A stretch of 64,000 nt of DNA from Brachybacterium vulturis (GCF_002407185.1 NZ_CP023563.1:1426001-1490000), one strand, 5' to 3'; counted from the stretch's first letter, positions 1 to 9,241 are shown. Numbers and translations: made by a program. Notes: generated by a model not told the origin, from the letters alone.

Positions 1-909
1 GATGCGGAGCTGGAGGAGCGCGAGCGCGATCGAGATGAGGAAGAAGACCATTGCGTTCGCCATCTGGTAGGCGTAGTCGCCGCCGTCGAACCCGCGGAAG
101 ATCGACATCGCCACGGATCGGGTGGCCACGCCCGGGCCGCCGTCGGTCAGGCCCACGATGATGTCGTAGGCGTTGAGGTAGTTCTTGAAGCCGAGGATCG
201 TGTTGATGACGATGAACCCGGAGACCAGCGGCAGGGTGATGTGCCGGATGCTCTGCCAGCCGGTGGCACCATCGATCGAACCGGCCTCATAGACCTCGGC
301 GGGAATGGTCACCAGCCCGGCGATGTAGATCAGCATCGTGCCGGGGATCGACTGCCAGGCGGTGACGATCACGATCGACAGCCAGGCCCAGTCGGGATCG
401 GCGAGGATCGTGGTGGACAGCGCGTCCGAGCCGATCGCCTGGCCGATGCCGGGCACGGTGTTGGCGAACAGGTACTGGAACACGAAGGCGATCACGATGC
501 CGGAGATGACCATCGGGATCACGAAGATCGTGCGCAGTGCGGAGGTGAAGCGGATCTTCGAGGTCAGGCCCAGGGCCAGCGCGAAGGCGAGGATGTTCAC
601 CACGATCACGGTGATCAGCGAGAAGCCGAGCGTGAAGGTGTACGACCCCAGGATCCCCTGGTCGCGGAACATCGCGACATAGTTGCGCAGGCCGATGAAC
701 TCCCAGTCACCGAAGCCGATGGAGTTCGTGAAGCTGTATCCGAAGCCCAGCAGCGCCGGCAGCGTGACCGCGAGGCTGAACAGCGCTAGGGAGGGGAACA
801 GGAACAGGTAGTAGAGGGGATCGATCCGCCGCTTGTGGTGGACGAGCGGGGAGCGGGTTCGGCTCTCGGCGTTCCTGGGAACAGCGGGCGATGGTGTCAT
901 CGTCGACAT
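1..909 (-). CDS. Sugar ABC transporter permease (MalF/UgpA type), 3' end outside window
   Basis: Inner-membrane permease of a CUT1-type carbohydrate ABC importer, partner of the binding lipoprotein just upstream. 303 codons are visible with no stop, so the C-terminus lies beyond base 1. The N-terminus is cytosolic and basic and is followed by about six hydrophobic segments. The stretch TLPLVSGFIVINTILGFKN fits the family region that ends in a permease cytoplasmic loop, and GGPGVATRSVAMSIF is typical of MalF/UgpA-like permeases. Start ATG at 909 has an AAGGAG site a few bases upstream. The 30-bp spacing from the binding-protein gene supports one operon; a second permease is expected outside the window. 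The substrate cannot be read from the sequence. Confidence 0.9.
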   Translation of the reverse strand, partial: MSTMTPSPAVPRNAESRTRSPLVHHKRRIDPLYYLFLFPSLALFSLAVTLPALLGFGYSFTNSIGFGDWEFIGLRNYVAMFRDQGILGSYTFTLGFSLITVIVVNILAFALALGLTSKIRFTSALRTIFVIPMVISGIVIAFVFQYLFANTVPGIGQAIGSDALSTTILADPDWAWLSIVIVTAWQSIPGTMLIYIAGLVTIPAEVYEAGSIDGATGWQSIRHITLPLVSGFIVINTILGFKNYLNAYDIIVGLTDGGPGVATRSVAMSIFRGFDGGDYAYQMANAMVFFLISIALALLQLRI

Positions 910-939
910 CGGGGCTCCTTGCTGAGACGTCATCTGTGA

Positions 940-2214
940 TCACTCCCGGAAGGCCAGGCGGGCCCAGTCGGCATCCATGCGCGCCAGGGTCTGCTCGGCG
1001 TCGGCGCCGCCGACGATCGACTGGAGGTAGTTCTGGGCCGGGATCGAGTTGGGGATGAACTGCGAGGCACCCATGTAGAAGCGTCCCTCGTCGTAGTACT
1101 GCTGCATCTCGGCGATCCGGTCGTCGGTGACCGGAGGGGCATTCTTCGTGCTGCCGAAGGCGAGGAAGGCGTCGTTGTACGAGTTCTGGATGTCGGGCTG
1201 CATGAGGAACTGCAACAGCTCCCGCGCCCCCTCCTGCTCGTTCGCGGCCTCCGGGATCCACAGCGACAGGTCGATGTTCACGCGGACCCTCAGATCGGCC
1301 GGATCAGCGGTCGCCGGCAGCGGGAAGGTGCCGAGATCCACCTCGGTGCCGGCCTTCTCGATCTCCCCCAGGGCCCAAGGCCCCTGGAAGTACATCGCGG
1401 CCTTCCCCTGGGCCATCGCCGTGTTGCCGTCGCCATAGGCCCGGCTGGGGGCATCGACGTTGTGGTACGGGATCAGCTCCAACATGCGTTCGACGGGCTC
1501 CAGCAGCGTGTTCTGAAAGGAGACCTCGGAGCCAGGGCCGACGTCCTCGCCGATCTCGTCCATCTGATCGTAGAAGCTGCGCACGTCGACCATCCCGCCG
1601 ACGGTGTAGTCGAACAGACCCTGGGCGATCGTCCACGGATCGAGGAAGGTCCCGTAGATGGGGGTGACATCCGCGGCCTGCAGCGTCTCGCAGACGCTCA
1701 GGAGCTCCTCCCAGGTGGTGGGGACCTCGAGCCCGTGCTCCTCGAAGATCTGCCGGTTGTAGATGACTGCGGCGGCGGTGACCGAATAGGGCAGCACGCT
1801 CGTGCGACCCTCATAGGTGGGGTACCAGTCGGCGAGCTCGGCGACGTCCTCGCGGATGGTCGCGGCCTCGGGGAGGTCGGAGAGGTCCGAGAGGGCGCCG
1901 CGCTCCATGAAGCGGCCCATCTCGAGGTTGTAGTTCTGGCAGCCGAGGTCCGGCGGGTTGTTGCGCACGAAGCTCGCCGAGAGGTTCGTGGCGATGTCGT
2001 GCTGGACCGTGAAGCGGTCCTGGGACCTGGAGAACTCCGCGGCGAGCCGGCTGAAGTACGAGATCGCCTCGGGCTTGGACTGGTAGAGCGTCAGCTCGGA
2101 CGGGCCGCTGTCACCGCAGGACGTCAGGGCGGTCGCCGCCAGGGCACCGCCCACGCCTGCCAGCAGCGTTCGTCGGGTGAGGGGGCCGGACAAGCCGGTT
2201 GAGGATGACACCAT
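940..2214 (-). CDS. Carbohydrate ABC transporter substrate-binding lipoprotein
   Basis: Extracellular solute-binding protein (family 1), 424 aa, tethered as a lipoprotein and delivering sugar to the permease encoded downstream. The N-terminus has twin arginines (LTRRTLLAGVGG), a hydrophobic stretch and lipobox LTSC. The body contains the family pattern GKAAMYFQGPWALGEIE and a C-terminal NSYNDAFLAF region. I chose ATG 2214, preceded by GAAGGAG, over an in-frame start 20 codons earlier that would bury the signal peptide. It is divergent from the ROK regulator at 2321, which probably controls it. Sugar specificity unknown. Confidence 0.9.
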   Translation of the reverse strand: MVSSSTGLSGPLTRRTLLAGVGGALAATALTSCGDSGPSELTLYQSKPEAISYFSRLAAEFSRSQDRFTVQHDIATNLSASFVRNNPPDLGCQNYNLEMGRFMERGALSDLSDLPEAATIREDVAELADWYPTYEGRTSVLPYSVTAAAVIYNRQIFEEHGLEVPTTWEELLSVCETLQAADVTPIYGTFLDPWTIAQGLFDYTVGGMVDVRSFYDQMDEIGEDVGPGSEVSFQNTLLEPVERMLELIPYHNVDAPSRAYGDGNTAMAQGKAAMYFQGPWALGEIEKAGTEVDLGTFPLPATADPADLRVRVNIDLSLWIPEAANEQEGARELLQFLMQPDIQNSYNDAFLAFGSTKNAPPVTDDRIAEMQQYYDEGRFYMGASQFIPNSIPAQNYLQSIVGGADAEQTLARMDADWARLAFRE

Positions 2215-2230
2215 CGTCTCCTTCGCGGAA

Positions 2231-2292
2231 GAGTGTGCAGACTCTCGGGATAGATGCGACCATAGATACATCAAGCCTTATATTTACGGCCT
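2231..2292. promoter_or_regulatory. Divergent control region with two candidate ROK operators
   Basis: The 106 bp between the sugar-uptake operon and the ROK gene hold a near-perfect 14-bp palindrome (GAGTGTGCAGACTC, 2231-2244, 12 of 14 positions symmetric) and an AT-rich imperfect inverted repeat, AAGCC-TTATATTTAC-GGCCT (2273-2292). Known ROK repressors (NagC/Mlc/XylR) bind AT-rich palindromes, so the second is the better operator candidate. The sequence shows the symmetry; binding is inference. Confidence 0.45.
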
Positions 2293-2320
2293 ATCGAAAG
2301 TATGGAGGTGGGTGGCTGCC

Positions 2321-3559
2321 ATGTCAACTGTCCCGGACCGCGGCGCAAGCTCCCCGCAGCTCCTGCGCCGGGCGAACCGCCAGGCGCTGCTTCAGCACGC
2401 TCTGGGGACGCGCCAGTTCACCGCATCCGACGCGATGGCGGCGACCGGCCTGACCCGCGCCACCGTGCTCGGCGTCTGCGGCGAGCTCGAGCAGGCCGGC
2501 TGGCTGCACGAGGTCTCTGGTGAGCGCGTGGAGGGGGCCGTGCAGCGTGGCCGCCCCGCACGTCACTACGCTCTGCGCGCGGAGGCTGCCGTCATCGTCG
2601 GAGTCGATGCGGGCCAGCACACAGTCATGGCGCGGGCCGTGGATCTGCGCGGGATGGAGCTCGCCGCTGCGCGGCGCGCGATCGACGGCGAGCTCGACGG
2701 GCGCGACGAGGACCAGTGCGCTGCGGCGGCGGAGTCCCGTGTCCAGGCCGTGCGCGACCTCGTCGACCTGGTCCTCGAGCAGGCGGGAGTCGGCACGAGG
2801 CGACGACTGCTGACGGTGGTCGGGGTGCCCGCCCCGGTGGACTCCGTCGGTCGTTCGCCGTCGGTCGACTCAGCCTTCTGGCCCGCCATGAACCCCGATC
2901 TCGTCGGCGCCCTCGACGGCGCGGTGCAGGTCGAGAACGATGCGAACCTCGCCGTGCTCGCCGAGCATGCGCTCACTGCACCGCATGCCAGGACCGAGCA
3001 TGTGGCGGCGCTGCTGATGGGGGAGCGCTTCGGCGCCGGGCTCATCGTCGACGGCCGACTGCTGCGCGGAACCGCCGGCGGCGCCGGCGAGATGCGCTTC
3101 CTGGACGACGTGCTCGGCGACTCCCGTGGAGCCGATGGTGTCGCCGCGCTCGCCCGCCGCTGGACGCTCGAAGCGCTCGCCGCCGGCCAGCCCTCTCCCG
3201 CTCTCGCGGCACTCCCGGTCGAGGCACTCAGCGCCGTCGACGTCTTCGCCGCCGCCCGCGACGGCGATCCCCTCGCCCAGGAGGTGCTGGACCGGATCGC
3301 CGCGCGCCTGGCCCGCATCGTCGCGATCCTCTCGAGCCTGCTCGGGGTCGAGAGGGTGGTCGTGGCCGGGGCGATCGCCGAGGCGATCGAGCCCGTCCTG
3401 GAGCGCTCTCGTCTCGAGCTGGCCGGAATCGCCGCCGCGCCCCTGCCGCAGCTGGTCGCCAGCACCCTGGGCCGGGACGTGGTGGTGCGTGGGGCGATTG
3501 AGCTCGCCCTCGCCCGCCTGCGCGAGGACCCGCTGGAATTGCTGGCGCCGGATGGCTGA
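2321..3559 (+). CDS. ROK-family transcriptional regulator
   Basis: 412 aa. N-terminal winged helix-turn-helix (residues ~20-75; FTASDAMAATGLTRATVLGVCGEL), then a ROK sugar-kinase-like fold (VGVDAGQHTVMARAVDL near residue 95; VENDANLAVLAEHAL; GERFGAGLIVDGRLLRGTAGG). The CxCGxxGC zinc motif usual after RGxxGxAGE is missing: the sequence runs GGAGEMRFLDDVLG. Probably represses or activates the divergent sugar ABC operon in response to a sugar. ATG 2321 was chosen because it precedes the HTH with a GGAGGTG upstream; the longer frame from 2177 runs into the divergent gene. Confidence 0.88.
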   Translation: MSTVPDRGASSPQLLRRANRQALLQHALGTRQFTASDAMAATGLTRATVLGVCGELEQAGWLHEVSGERVEGAVQRGRPARHYALRAEAAVIVGVDAGQHTVMARAVDLRGMELAAARRAIDGELDGRDEDQCAAAAESRVQAVRDLVDLVLEQAGVGTRRRLLTVVGVPAPVDSVGRSPSVDSAFWPAMNPDLVGALDGAVQVENDANLAVLAEHALTAPHARTEHVAALLMGERFGAGLIVDGRLLRGTAGGAGEMRFLDDVLGDSRGADGVAALARRWTLEALAAGQPSPALAALPVEALSAVDVFAAARDGDPLAQEVLDRIAARLARIVAILSSLLGVERVVVAGAIAEAIEPVLERSRLELAGIAAAPLPQLVASTLGRDVVVRGAIELALARLREDPLELLAPDG

Positions 3560-3667
3560 GGCCCCACGCCTCCCCGTCATCCCGCCACCTCTGGGCCCCC
3601 GACCCCGACAATCCACCGCACGATCAGCCATCCCGCACAGCATTCCGATCGGAAGGGACCACGCATC

Positions 3668-4774
3668 ATGAACGCAGCAGCACCGGAGGGCGGGCAGCGA
3701 CGACTGCGCGCCGGAGTGATCGGCCTGGGCTGGGCAGGCCAGCAGCATGTGGCCGCCTACGCCGCCGACCCCGCCGTCGACCTCGTCGCGCTCTCGGCGA
3801 TGGAGGAGCACCTGCTGGAGCGGTTCGGCACCGAGCACGACGTGCCCGGCCGCTACCGGGACTGGACGCAGATGATCGCCGAGGCCGAGCTCGACGTCGT
3901 CTCGATCGCCACCCCCACCTTCCTGCACGAGCCGATGGCGATCCATGCCCTCGGCGCCGGTGTGCACGTGCTCACCGAGAAGCCCATGGCCCAGACCGGC
4001 GAGGCCGCCGCTCGCATGGTCGCCGCCGCGCAGCAGGCGGGCCGCGTGCTGGATGTGTCCTTCAACCACCGCCAGCGCGGGGACGTCACGGCGCTGAAGG
4101 ACGTGGTGGACTCCGGCGTGCTGGGGAAGCTCTACTACGCCAAGACCGGATGGATCCGTCGGCAGGGGATCCCGGGGCTCGGCACGTGGTTCACCAAGGC
4201 GGAGAGCTCCGGCGGCGGCGCGCTGATGGATATCGGCATCCACATGCTCGACATGGCCCTGCACCTGCTGGGCGAGCCCGCGGTGACCGCCGCCTCCGCC
4301 TCCACCCATGCGGAGTTCGGGCCGCTGGGCCGCGGCGGCTCCGGCTTCGGCGTCTCGCAGGTCGAGGAGGGCGCCCCCTTCGAGGTCGAGGACCTCGCCA
4401 CCGCCTTCCTGCGCCTGGACGGGGGAGGCACCCTCCTGCTGGAGTCCAGCTGGGCCCAGTGGATCCCGCACGACCTCTGCTATGTCACCCTCTACGGGGC
4501 CGATGGCGGAGCCACCATCGAATGGGGTGGCGACCCTGCGCACCCGCATCAGGAGATCACCGTGTGGACCGAGGTCGCCGGCATGCCCGCGGAGCTGCAG
4601 CCCGTGGTCGGGGAGGACGGCCATCACGCCGCCGCGGTCGCGAGCTTCCTGCAGCACGTCGCCTCCGGGGACGCGGCGGCGCATGACGGTTCTCTCGCCC
4701 TGCGCCGCGCCCGGGTCCTCGACGCCTGCTACGCCTCGGCGAAGGCCGGGACCGAGGTCTCCGTCGCGCACTGA
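3668..4774 (+). CDS. Gfo/Idh/MocA-family NAD(P)-dependent oxidoreductase
   Basis: 368 aa soluble dehydrogenase acting on a sugar, inositol or sugar derivative. N-terminal Rossmann domain (GVIGLGWAGQQHV, residues ~18-30) and the family signature HVLTEKPMAQT with its Lys. The C-terminal GFO_IDH_MocA domain includes GGGALMDIGIHMLDMALHLLG, whose Asp and His fit the catalytic DxxxH pattern. It follows the ROK gene by 108 bp on the same strand, so it probably belongs to the same sugar-catabolic locus. A strong hairpin follows. The exact substrate cannot be deduced. Confidence 0.9.
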   Translation: MNAAAPEGGQRRLRAGVIGLGWAGQQHVAAYAADPAVDLVALSAMEEHLLERFGTEHDVPGRYRDWTQMIAEAELDVVSIATPTFLHEPMAIHALGAGVHVLTEKPMAQTGEAAARMVAAAQQAGRVLDVSFNHRQRGDVTALKDVVDSGVLGKLYYAKTGWIRRQGIPGLGTWFTKAESSGGGALMDIGIHMLDMALHLLGEPAVTAASASTHAEFGPLGRGGSGFGVSQVEEGAPFEVEDLATAFLRLDGGGTLLLESSWAQWIPHDLCYVTLYGADGGATIEWGGDPAHPHQEITVWTEVAGMPAELQPVVGEDGHHAAAVASFLQHVASGDAAAHDGSLALRRARVLDACYASAKAGTEVSVAH

Positions 4775-4785
4775 GCCTCGCACGA

Positions 4786-4826
4786 AGGACGGGCCGACCA
4801 CGACATGATCGTGGTCGGCCCGTCCT
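4786..4826. terminator. Strong convergent-gene terminator hairpin
   Basis: A perfect 18-bp inverted repeat (arms 4786-4803 and 4809-4826, loop CATGA) sits 12 bases after the oxidoreductase stop and before the end of the oppositely oriented proX. No long T-tract follows, which is common in GC-rich actinobacteria. It can serve both strands. Confidence 0.85.
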
Positions 4827-4882
4827 GTACGGCGGAGGCGGGCATCAGCCCGCCGGCCGGAGCGCGGGGGTCCGCGCCGAGG

Positions 4883-5839
4883 TCACTCGCCCGGCAGCGG
4901 GGCCAGGACGTCGGGGTTCTCCTCGAGCCACTTCTCGACCGCTTCGGCCTCCTGGCCGTCCTCGAACTGGTTGACGACCATGTCCTCGAGCGAGCCGAAC
5001 TCCTCGTCGGACAGCTTCATCTTCGAGATCCACTCCGCGGCCTCGGGGAACTCCTCGGAGAAGCCCTTGTGGCCCAGGTGGTGCAGCGCCTCCGGCTCGC
5101 CGAAGTGACCCTCCGGATCCTCGAGCGCCCGGACCGGGAAGGCGGTCATGGCCCAGAACGGGGACCACAGGGTCACGACGATGTCCTCCTCGGCATCGAT
5201 CTTGTTCTGCAGCTCGGTGAGCATCGCCGGGGTGGAGGACGTGACCAGCTCGAAGTCATCCAGGCCGTAGCCGGGGATCACGCTGTCCTGGGTGGCGCCG
5301 GTGATGCCGGCACCGGGCTCGATGCCATAGATCTTGCCGTCGAAGCGGTCGGCCTGGCCCTGCAGGTCCGCGATCGACTGGATGTCCTCCACGTACTCGG
5401 GGACGGAGAAGTTCAGCTTCGCCCCCTCGTAGTAGGCGACCAGGTCCTCGATGTTGTCGCCGTACTCCTCCATGTAGTCGGCGTGGGTGACCTCGGGCCA
5501 GGCCGAGGGGTACATGTTCACGTCCCCCTGGGCGAGACCCGCGTAGAGCAGGGCGGCCTCGGCGATGGTCTGGTGCTTGACCGTGTAGCCCATTGCGGTC
5601 AGGCGGTTGTCCAGCAGGTAGGCGGTGGACAGGCCATCGGTCCAGGAGGCGATGTAGCCGAGGGTGATGGTCTTGCCCTCGGGCCCGCCACCGCCGTTGC
5701 TGTCACCGCCGCTTCCGCCGCCGTCACCGCCGTCGCTGCCGCAGGCGGCCAGGCCGAGGCCCAGCAGGCCGGCGCCGCCCACCAGGGCGGAGCGGCGGGA
5801 GACGGAGTTCGGGGTCCAGAGCGAGTTGCGCTTGGTCAT
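4883..5839 (-). CDS. proX: Glycine betaine/choline-type ABC transporter binding lipoprotein
   Basis: 318 aa OpuAC/ProX-like periplasmic-type binding protein, last gene of a proV-proW-proX operon. Signal peptide with twin arginines (SVSRRSALVGGAGLLGLGLAAC), lipobox LAAC, then a Gly/Ser/Asp linker. The mature part begins KTITLGYIASWTDGLSTAYLL, the usual start of this family, and contains several Trp and Tyr residues of the kind that form the quaternary-ammonium aromatic cage. The ligand could be betaine, choline, proline betaine or ectoine. Proximity to the creatinine genes may be coincidence. Confidence 0.9.
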   Translation of the reverse strand: MTKRNSLWTPNSVSRRSALVGGAGLLGLGLAACGSDGGDGGGSGGDSNGGGGPEGKTITLGYIASWTDGLSTAYLLDNRLTAMGYTVKHQTIAEAALLYAGLAQGDVNMYPSAWPEVTHADYMEEYGDNIEDLVAYYEGAKLNFSVPEYVEDIQSIADLQGQADRFDGKIYGIEPGAGITGATQDSVIPGYGLDDFELVTSSTPAMLTELQNKIDAEEDIVVTLWSPFWAMTAFPVRALEDPEGHFGEPEALHHLGHKGFSEEFPEAAEWISKMKLSDEEFGSLEDMVVNQFEDGQEAEAVEKWLEENPDVLAPLPGE

Positions 5840-5883
5840 GATCGATCATCCTTTCCAGAGGTGTTCGTTGGTGTCGGGTGCGG

Positions 5884-6783
5884 TCAGGAAGTGGTGGCCG
5901 TGCGACGTCGTTTCAGCACGGCGACCAGCGAGGTCTTGTAATCGCCGGGGTTGCCCAGGGCCGCCGTGACGCGGTCCAGGAAGACCGCCAGGATGACGAC
6001 GCCGAGACCGGCCTCGACGCCGAGCGGAAGGTCCAGGGTCGCGATCGCCTGGACCACCAGCTTGCCGGAGCCCTCGGTCCCGGCCATGCCGGCGATCACG
6101 GCCATCGACAGGGCCAGCATGATCACCTGGTTGACGCCCGCCATGATGGTGGGGATGGCCAGGGGCAGCTGGATGCCGCGCAGGATCTGCCCGCGGGTGG
6201 CGCCGAAGGACTCTCCGGCCTCGACGGTCTCGGAGTCGACCTGCCGGATGCCGAGCTCCGTCATCCGGACCCCGGGTGGCAGGGCGAAGATGATGGTCGA
6301 GAACATGCCGGGCACCAGCCCGATCGAGAAGAAGGTGACCGCCGGGATCAGGTAGACGAAGGCGGGCATCGTCTGCATGAAGTCCATGATCGGTTTCACG
6401 ATGGCGCTCACTGAGGAGCTCATGGCGGCCAGGATGCCCAGCGGCACGGCGATGACCACCGCGAACAGGGTCGCGACGATCACCAGCGCCATGGTCTGGA
6501 GCATCGGTGTCCACTGGTCCATGGCCAGGACCGCGAGCATCATCACCAGGGTGCCGATGCCCATGCGCCAGGAGCGCGCCACCCAGGCGAGCAGTGCGAG
6601 CAGCGGGATCAGCACCAGCGCCGGCAGGAACAGCAGCCCCTCGGTGAGGTTCCCGACCAGGAACTCCATCAGCCAAGTGAAGGCGTCGAACAGCCAGGAG
6701 AGGTTGGCCTTCAGCCAATCGATGCCGCTCTCCGCCCAGTCGCCGATCGGGATGCGGGGCACGAGGCCGTCTTCGGGGTTCAT
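5884..6783 (-). CDS. proW: Compatible-solute ABC transporter permease (ProW/OpuAB type)
   Basis: 299 aa integral membrane protein with about six transmembrane helices and the permease loop GESFGATRGQILRGIQLPLAIPTIMAGVNQ, the ProW family's EAA-type motif that contacts the ATPase (two short pieces separated by residues GI). Its ATG overlaps the stop of proV by 4 bp (ATGA), indicating coupled translation; proX follows after 44 bp. With ProV and ProX it would import glycine betaine-like osmoprotectants. Confidence 0.92.
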   Translation of the reverse strand: MNPEDGLVPRIPIGDWAESGIDWLKANLSWLFDAFTWLMEFLVGNLTEGLLFLPALVLIPLLALLAWVARSWRMGIGTLVMMLAVLAMDQWTPMLQTMALVIVATLFAVVIAVPLGILAAMSSSVSAIVKPIMDFMQTMPAFVYLIPAVTFFSIGLVPGMFSTIIFALPPGVRMTELGIRQVDSETVEAGESFGATRGQILRGIQLPLAIPTIMAGVNQVIMLALSMAVIAGMAGTEGSGKLVVQAIATLDLPLGVEAGLGVVILAVFLDRVTAALGNPGDYKTSLVAVLKRRRTATTS

Positions 6784-8060
6784 CGGTCACCTCCGAGGGT
6801 GTCGTGGGTCGTGCCCGGCAGGGCATCGCCTCCGGCGGCGTCGGGTGAATTGACGGTCGTCACGGTCTCGCCGTTCTCGCCGTGCCCCGTCCCGGCGGCG
6901 GTCAGCAGCGTCACCCGGGGGATCACACCGAGGAACTTGCCGTCCTCATCGACCACGATCAACGGGTTGACGTGCTGGGCGGACGGTGCGAACAGGTCGG
7001 CGATCGGCGTGTCAAAGGAGACCACCGGCATCTCGCGGCCGGGCACCCAGGGCAGGTCGTCCCGACCCGCGCGGACAGCCTCGGCGACGTCCTCCTCCCA
7101 GAGGACGCCGAGCGGCGTGCGGTCCCGGTGCAGGGCGACCAGCCACGGGTTCTGGGTCTCGCGCAGCATGCGGTGCGCGGTGCGCGGGCCGTGGTCCTCG
7201 CCGAGGGTCTCGGAGGGGCGCTCGAGGATGTTCTCCGCCGTCATGACGCGGGAGCGGTCGACGTCCTGGATGAAGCGGGCGACGTAATCGTTGGCCGGCT
7301 CGTTGAGGATCTCGTCGGAGGTGCCGATCTGCTCGATCCGGCCGTCGCGCATCATGGCGATCCGGTCACCGATGCGCATGGCCTCGTTGAGGTCGTGGGT
7401 GATGAACAGGACAGTCTTGTCCAGCTTCTGCTGGAGCTCGATCAGCTGATCCTGCATGTCGCGACGGATCAGCGGGTCCAGCGCGGAGAACGCCTCGTCC
7501 ATGAGCATGATGTCGGTCCCTGCAGCCAGGGCGCGAGCCAGCCCCACGCGCTGTTTCATGCCACCGGAGAGGCTGTCGGGACGGTAACCGCCCCACCCCT
7601 TCAGACCGACCATCTCGAGCGCTTCGGTGGCCCGCTTCTCCCGCTCCGAACGGTTCAGGCCGCTGATCTCGAGCCCATAGGCGGCGTTCTCGCCGACGGT
7701 GCGATGGGGCAGCAGCGCGAAGTGCTGGAAGACCATGGAGACGCGCTTGCGGCGCACCTGGCGCACCTTGGCCGGGGACATGCTGGAGAGCACGTCGTCA
7801 CCGATCCGCAGCTCGCCGGCGCTCGCGGGGAGCAGTCCGTTGACCATGCGGATCAGCGTGGACTTCCCGGAGCCGGACAGGCCCATGACGACGAAGTTCT
7901 CGCCGGGCTCGACACTGAAGCTGGCGTCGATCACCGCGGCCGTGAGCCCCTCGTCGCGCAGCTCGACGCGCGTCTTTCCCTGCCGGAGGGCTTCGACCCC
8001 TCGGGCGGGTCGTCGACCGAAGACCTTGTACAGGCCGTCGGCGGTGATGACTGGTGGCAC
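6780..8060 (-). CDS. proV: Glycine betaine/L-proline-type ABC transporter ATPase
   Basis: 426 aa. ABC ATPase with Walker A GLSGSGKST, signature LSGGMKQRVGLARAL and Walker B DIMLMDEAFSALDP, plus the QxxMDEAFSALDPLIRRDMQ stretch typical of OpuAA/ProV. The C-terminus (from ~residue 275) carries tandem CBS domains, which sense ionic strength or cyclic dinucleotides in relatives. I chose GTG 8060, preceded by AAGGAG at 5 nt; the open frame extends 44 codons further upstream but that part has no resemblance to the family. First gene of the operon. Confidence 0.92.
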   Translation of the reverse strand: MPPVITADGLYKVFGRRPARGVEALRQGKTRVELRDEGLTAAVIDASFSVEPGENFVVMGLSGSGKSTLIRMVNGLLPASAGELRIGDDVLSSMSPAKVRQVRRKRVSMVFQHFALLPHRTVGENAAYGLEISGLNRSEREKRATEALEMVGLKGWGGYRPDSLSGGMKQRVGLARALAAGTDIMLMDEAFSALDPLIRRDMQDQLIELQQKLDKTVLFITHDLNEAMRIGDRIAMMRDGRIEQIGTSDEILNEPANDYVARFIQDVDRSRVMTAENILERPSETLGEDHGPRTAHRMLRETQNPWLVALHRDRTPLGVLWEEDVAEAVRAGRDDLPWVPGREMPVVSFDTPIADLFAPSAQHVNPLIVVDEDGKFLGVIPRVTLLTAAGTGHGENGETVTTVNSPDAAGGDALPGTTHDTLGGDR

Positions 8061-8413
8061 GGGGGCTCCTTCATCCGTAGGCGTCGGGTGGGCGCGGATC
8101 GGTTCGGCCCTGCGTTCCGATTCCTCGGGGTCGCACCGACCCGATGTTCTATCTTCGTCCTCCTGCTCGTGGGCAGCAAACCTCGCCCTCACCGGAAGTG
8201 TCGATTCTGACCTCGGCTTATGACTCTCAGCGAGGGCAGGTCATGGCGGCTGTGAGGCGGGAAAACGCTGTGCGCTGGGCTGACGAGCGGCCGACGGGGG
8301 AAGAGCTCCGCGGCGCGGACTGTCCGAAAATCTGGACATAACTATTCGGTCACGTGCGGTTGTGGACGTGACGGAGGGCTCTCCTGGGTGCTGAACCGGT
8401 GTGTTCGCTCGGC
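8061..8413. other. Intergenic region upstream of proV operon
   Basis: About 350 bp without a convincing gene. It must contain the proVWX promoter (minus strand). Visible structures are a GGGTCG-N4-CGACCC hairpin in the presumed leader (about 8129-8144) and an inverted repeat TGTCC-N8-GGACA at 8321-8338, about 265 bp before the proV start. No clear -35/-10 pair could be assigned. Confidence 0.4.
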
Positions 8414-8449
8414 CGGCTGAGCCGCTCGGACGCCGGCGCCGCTCAGCCG
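8414..8449 (-). terminator. Terminator hairpin of dienelactone hydrolase gene
   Basis: 9-bp perfect inverted repeat (CGGCTGAGC at 8414-8422, GCTCAGCCG at 8441-8449) overlapping the stop codon of the hydrolase gene, with an 18-nt GC-rich loop. There is no T-tract. Confidence 0.55.
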
Positions 8450-9192
8450 CGCGTGGGCAGCATCTCCGCGAGGAAGCCGACCGTCTGCTGCCAGGCGGCC
8501 TCGGCGGCCTCGTTGTGGTGGAGGCCGGGATGGGGGTTGTCGAAGGCGTGACCGGCGCCCTCGTGCAGGCAGAAGTGCACCTGCTCGCGGGTGCCGTCGG
8601 CGGTGACGGCGGCATGGATCTCCATGACCTGCTCCAGCGGGATGAAGGCGTCGGCCGTGCCGAAGTGGTGCAGGCTCGGCACCTCGACCCGCGCGGCCCG
8701 GTCCAGGAGCGTGGGCAGCGCGGATCCGTAGTAGCTGACCAGCACCGAGGGCGGGCGCTCCTCCGCAGCGGCGGCGGCGGTCGCGGCGACGGCGAGACCG
8801 CCTCCGTAGCAGAAGCCGACCAGGCCCACCTTCTCGGAGTCCACGGCGCCGTGCGCGCGCAGTGCGTTCAGGGCCGCCAGGGCGTCGGCCTCGGCGCGCT
8901 CCCAGGGCAGCTGTCCGGTCAGGGCCACGCCCTCGTCGAGCCAGGACTCGAGGTCGTCCCAGTCGTCCATCCCCACCAGCGGCGGGTCCAGACGGGCGAA
9001 CAGTTGCGGCGCCAGCACCGCATAGCCGAGCGCGGCGAGATCCGCGCAGCGCTGCTGCATGTACTCGGACAGGCCGAAGATCTCCTGCAGCACCACCAGG
9101 CCGGGCACCGGCTCCTCGAGGTCCTCGGGCAGCCAGAGCAGCCCCGGCAGGTCGCCGGCGTCGGTCGGGATGGGAAGCGTCGTCGCACTCAC
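8443..9192 (-). CDS. Dienelactone hydrolase family protein
   Basis: 249 aa cytosolic alpha/beta-hydrolase. Nucleophile elbow GFCYGGG supplies the Cys typical of dienelactone hydrolases; the catalytic Asp and His fit GTADAFIPLE and EGAGHAFDNP in the C-terminal third. The family hydrolyses carboxymethylenebutenolide or related lactones and esters; with no aromatic-degradation genes nearby the substrate is open. GTG start at 9192 has no Shine-Dalgarno but a TATGGT box 6 nt upstream (9199-9204), suggesting a leaderless transcript. Confidence 0.88.
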   Translation of the reverse strand: MSATTLPIPTDAGDLPGLLWLPEDLEEPVPGLVVLQEIFGLSEYMQQRCADLAALGYAVLAPQLFARLDPPLVGMDDWDDLESWLDEGVALTGQLPWERAEADALAALNALRAHGAVDSEKVGLVGFCYGGGLAVAATAAAAAEERPPSVLVSYYGSALPTLLDRAARVEVPSLHHFGTADAFIPLEQVMEIHAAVTADGTREQVHFCLHEGAGHAFDNPHPGLHHNEAAEAAWQQTVGFLAEMLPTRG

Positions 9193-9241
9193 GCCGCGAC
9201 CATACCGCGATCGAGTCGGCGACGGCCGCGGGACGGGCCGG

